Source: Agrococcus pavilionensis RW1
Lineage (GTDB): Bacteria; Actinomycetota; Actinomycetes; Actinomycetales; Microbacteriaceae
DNA length: 35,258 bases
Reading direction: 5' to 3'
Assembly (NCBI RefSeq): GCF_000400485.1
Contig: NZ_ASHR01000029.1
Coordinates: 1 to 35,258 of the forward strand
A program made the position numbers and the translations under genes. The notes under the pieces are model-generated. The model was not told the DNA's origin. It did not search any database and saw nothing but the letters and a program-made list of their open reading frames with translations. Positions 34,587 to 35,258 of this stretch are shown here, piece after piece. Every line of letters starts with the position of its first letter. The first letter of the stretch is position 1.

Positions 34587-34592
34587 AGCGTA
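34587..34592 (-). promoter_or_regulatory. Leaderless-type -10 box of the two-gene mini-operon
   Basis: TACGCT on the minus strand, six bases, then ATG at 34580. Confidence 0.5.
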
Positions 34593-34650
34593 GCCGTGCC
34601 GCACTATCCATCACCCAAGGATCAAACAGCTGGCTACCACCTGCACTAGC

Positions 34651-35258
34651 TGTACCGGGTCATGACCTTGGTGCGGTTCGGGTGATGGGTGGGGCTCCGA
34701 TGGCTGAGTGGATGCGTTCAGTGTTGTAGCGCTGGAGCCAGGGGGCAAGGGCGGCGGCGCGTTCGGCGTTCGAGGTGAAGGGCTGCCGGTAGGCCCATTC
34801 GCTCTGCAGAGTGCGGTTGAATCGTTCGACCTTGCCGTTCTGCCACGGGCAGTGGGGGCGGATGAACACCTGACGTGCACCGAGCTCCGCAACGGTCTCC
34901 CGCAGCGAGTAGCGGTACGCCCAGGCATTGTCGGTCATGATCCGCTCGATCGAGGCGATGCCGTGCGCGGCGAAGAACGCAGCCGCTCGGCGCAGGAAGC
35001 CGGCGCAGGTGGCGCCCTTCTCGTCCGCGAGGATCTCCGAGTACGCGAGCCGGGAGTGGTCGTCGACGAGCGAGTGGACGAAGTCGTAGCCCGAGCGGCG
35101 GTCCCGATCCCGGTCCGCGCCCACGCCGCGGCCGAGCGCGCGCCAGCCGCCGCCGTCGGGGATGCGGCCGAGCTTCTTCACGTCCATGTGGACCAGCTCG
35201 CCCGGCCGCTCCCGCTCGTAGCGGATCGCGGTCTGCTTCGAGGTGCGGATCAGCTCCC
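34651..35258 (-). mobile_element. IS481-family insertion sequence, cut by the window edge
   Basis: The element appears to end at TGTACCGGGTCATGACC, starting at 34651. This begins with TGT, as IS481-family ends do, and the transposase stop lies nine bases inside. The six bases just outside, ACTAGC (34645-34650), fit the NCTAGN target duplicated by IS481. The other end is beyond the window. Confidence 0.75.
34660..35258 (-). CDS. IS481-family transposase (partial, N-terminus outside the window)
   Basis: The catalytic half of a DDE transposase. The frame is open through the right edge (ELIRTSKQTAIRYERERPG precedes the block below). The integrase-like core shows GELVHMDVKKLGRIPDGG with the first Asp, VHSLVDDHSRLAYSEIL, ERIMTDNAWAYRYS with the second Asp, and HCPWQNGKVERFNRTLQSEW with the Glu. 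The C-terminus ends LQRYNTERIHSAIG, typical of IS481 proteins. The N-terminal HTH is not in the window. All visible catalytic residues are intact, so the copy may be functional. Confidence 0.92.
   Translation of the reverse strand, partial: ELIRTSKQTAIRYERERPGELVHMDVKKLGRIPDGGGWRALGRGVGADRDRDRRSGYDFVHSLVDDHSRLAYSEILADEKGATCAGFLRRAAAFFAAHGIASIERIMTDNAWAYRYSLRETVAELGARQVFIRPHCPWQNGKVERFNRTLQSEWAYRQPFTSNAERAAALAPWLQRYNTERIHSAIGAPPITRTAPRS

Noticed and set aside
34083-34649. 188-codon plus-strand frame reading through the T-arm relic
   Set aside because: Antisense to the small coupled minus-strand genes; the GSSPTAGT stretch comes from tRNA sequence.

Overview
The window is very GC-rich DNA (about 73% by eye over most of its length) with GAC/CTC/GCG codon preference, GTG starts, four-base ATGA/GTGA gene overlaps and TAnnnT boxes 6-8 bases upstream of starts. 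The gene order RNase E/G - DUF4031 - rplU - rpmA - obgE - proB - proA - nadD - rsfS is typical of Actinobacteria. The small DUF4031 gene and the ProB without a PUA domain suggest a member of the Microbacteriaceae; the genus cannot be fixed from the sequence alone.

Region 1 (1-10.3 kb) is core housekeeping: RNase E/G, ribosomal proteins L21 and L27, the ribosome-assembly GTPase ObgE, proline synthesis (ProB, ProA), NAD synthesis (NadD), the ribosome silencing factor RsfS, a GNAT acetyltransferase and two membrane-anchored proteins of unknown role. Region 2 (10.3-17.0 kb) looks like an agmatine/putrescine catabolic module. A minus-strand pair (agmatine deiminase and an amidase-signature enzyme, GTGA-coupled) diverges from a tetR gene, a putrescine oxidase and an APC-type permease. 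A near-identical palindrome lies on each side of tetR. Region 3 (17.0-18.9 kb) holds a VOC-fold dioxygenase-like gene, a cyclodeaminase/cyclohydrolase gene and a gene-free stretch full of direct and inverted repeats. Region 4 (18.9-28.0 kb) is a branched-chain amino acid (probably leucine) degradation operon: a divergent Lrp/AsnC regulator, branched-chain 2-oxoacid dehydrogenase E1alpha, E1beta and E2, a biotin-dependent acyl-CoA carboxylase (beta and alpha subunits), a MaoC-type hydratase and a CitE-like CoA-ester lyase. Six of the seven structural genes overlap their neighbour or are overlapped by it. The set resembles the Mycobacterium tuberculosis Rv2495c-Rv2502c locus but has no acyl-CoA dehydrogenase gene.

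Region 5 (28.1-35.3 kb) is accessory DNA. It starts at a tRNA-Ala(GGC) gene, followed by a small HTH (excisionase-like) gene and a tyrosine integrase. Codon use becomes visibly less GC-biased. The main cargo is a 981-residue protein with an N-terminal SIR2-like (NAD-hydrolase type) domain and a STAND/NACHT-like middle region whose P-loop lysine is replaced by valine. It is a strong candidate for an anti-phage defence gene. It is preceded by a seven-codon leaderless reading frame that overlaps its start. After it come tiny leaderless genes, a serine-recombinase scrap, a tRNA T-arm relic, and an IS481-family element that runs off the right edge.

Recurring themes are leaderless-type promoters, translational coupling by ATGA/GTGA overlaps, and an over-used word (GGATGCG/CGCATCC) that overrides the local codon preference and also builds the arms of one terminator.
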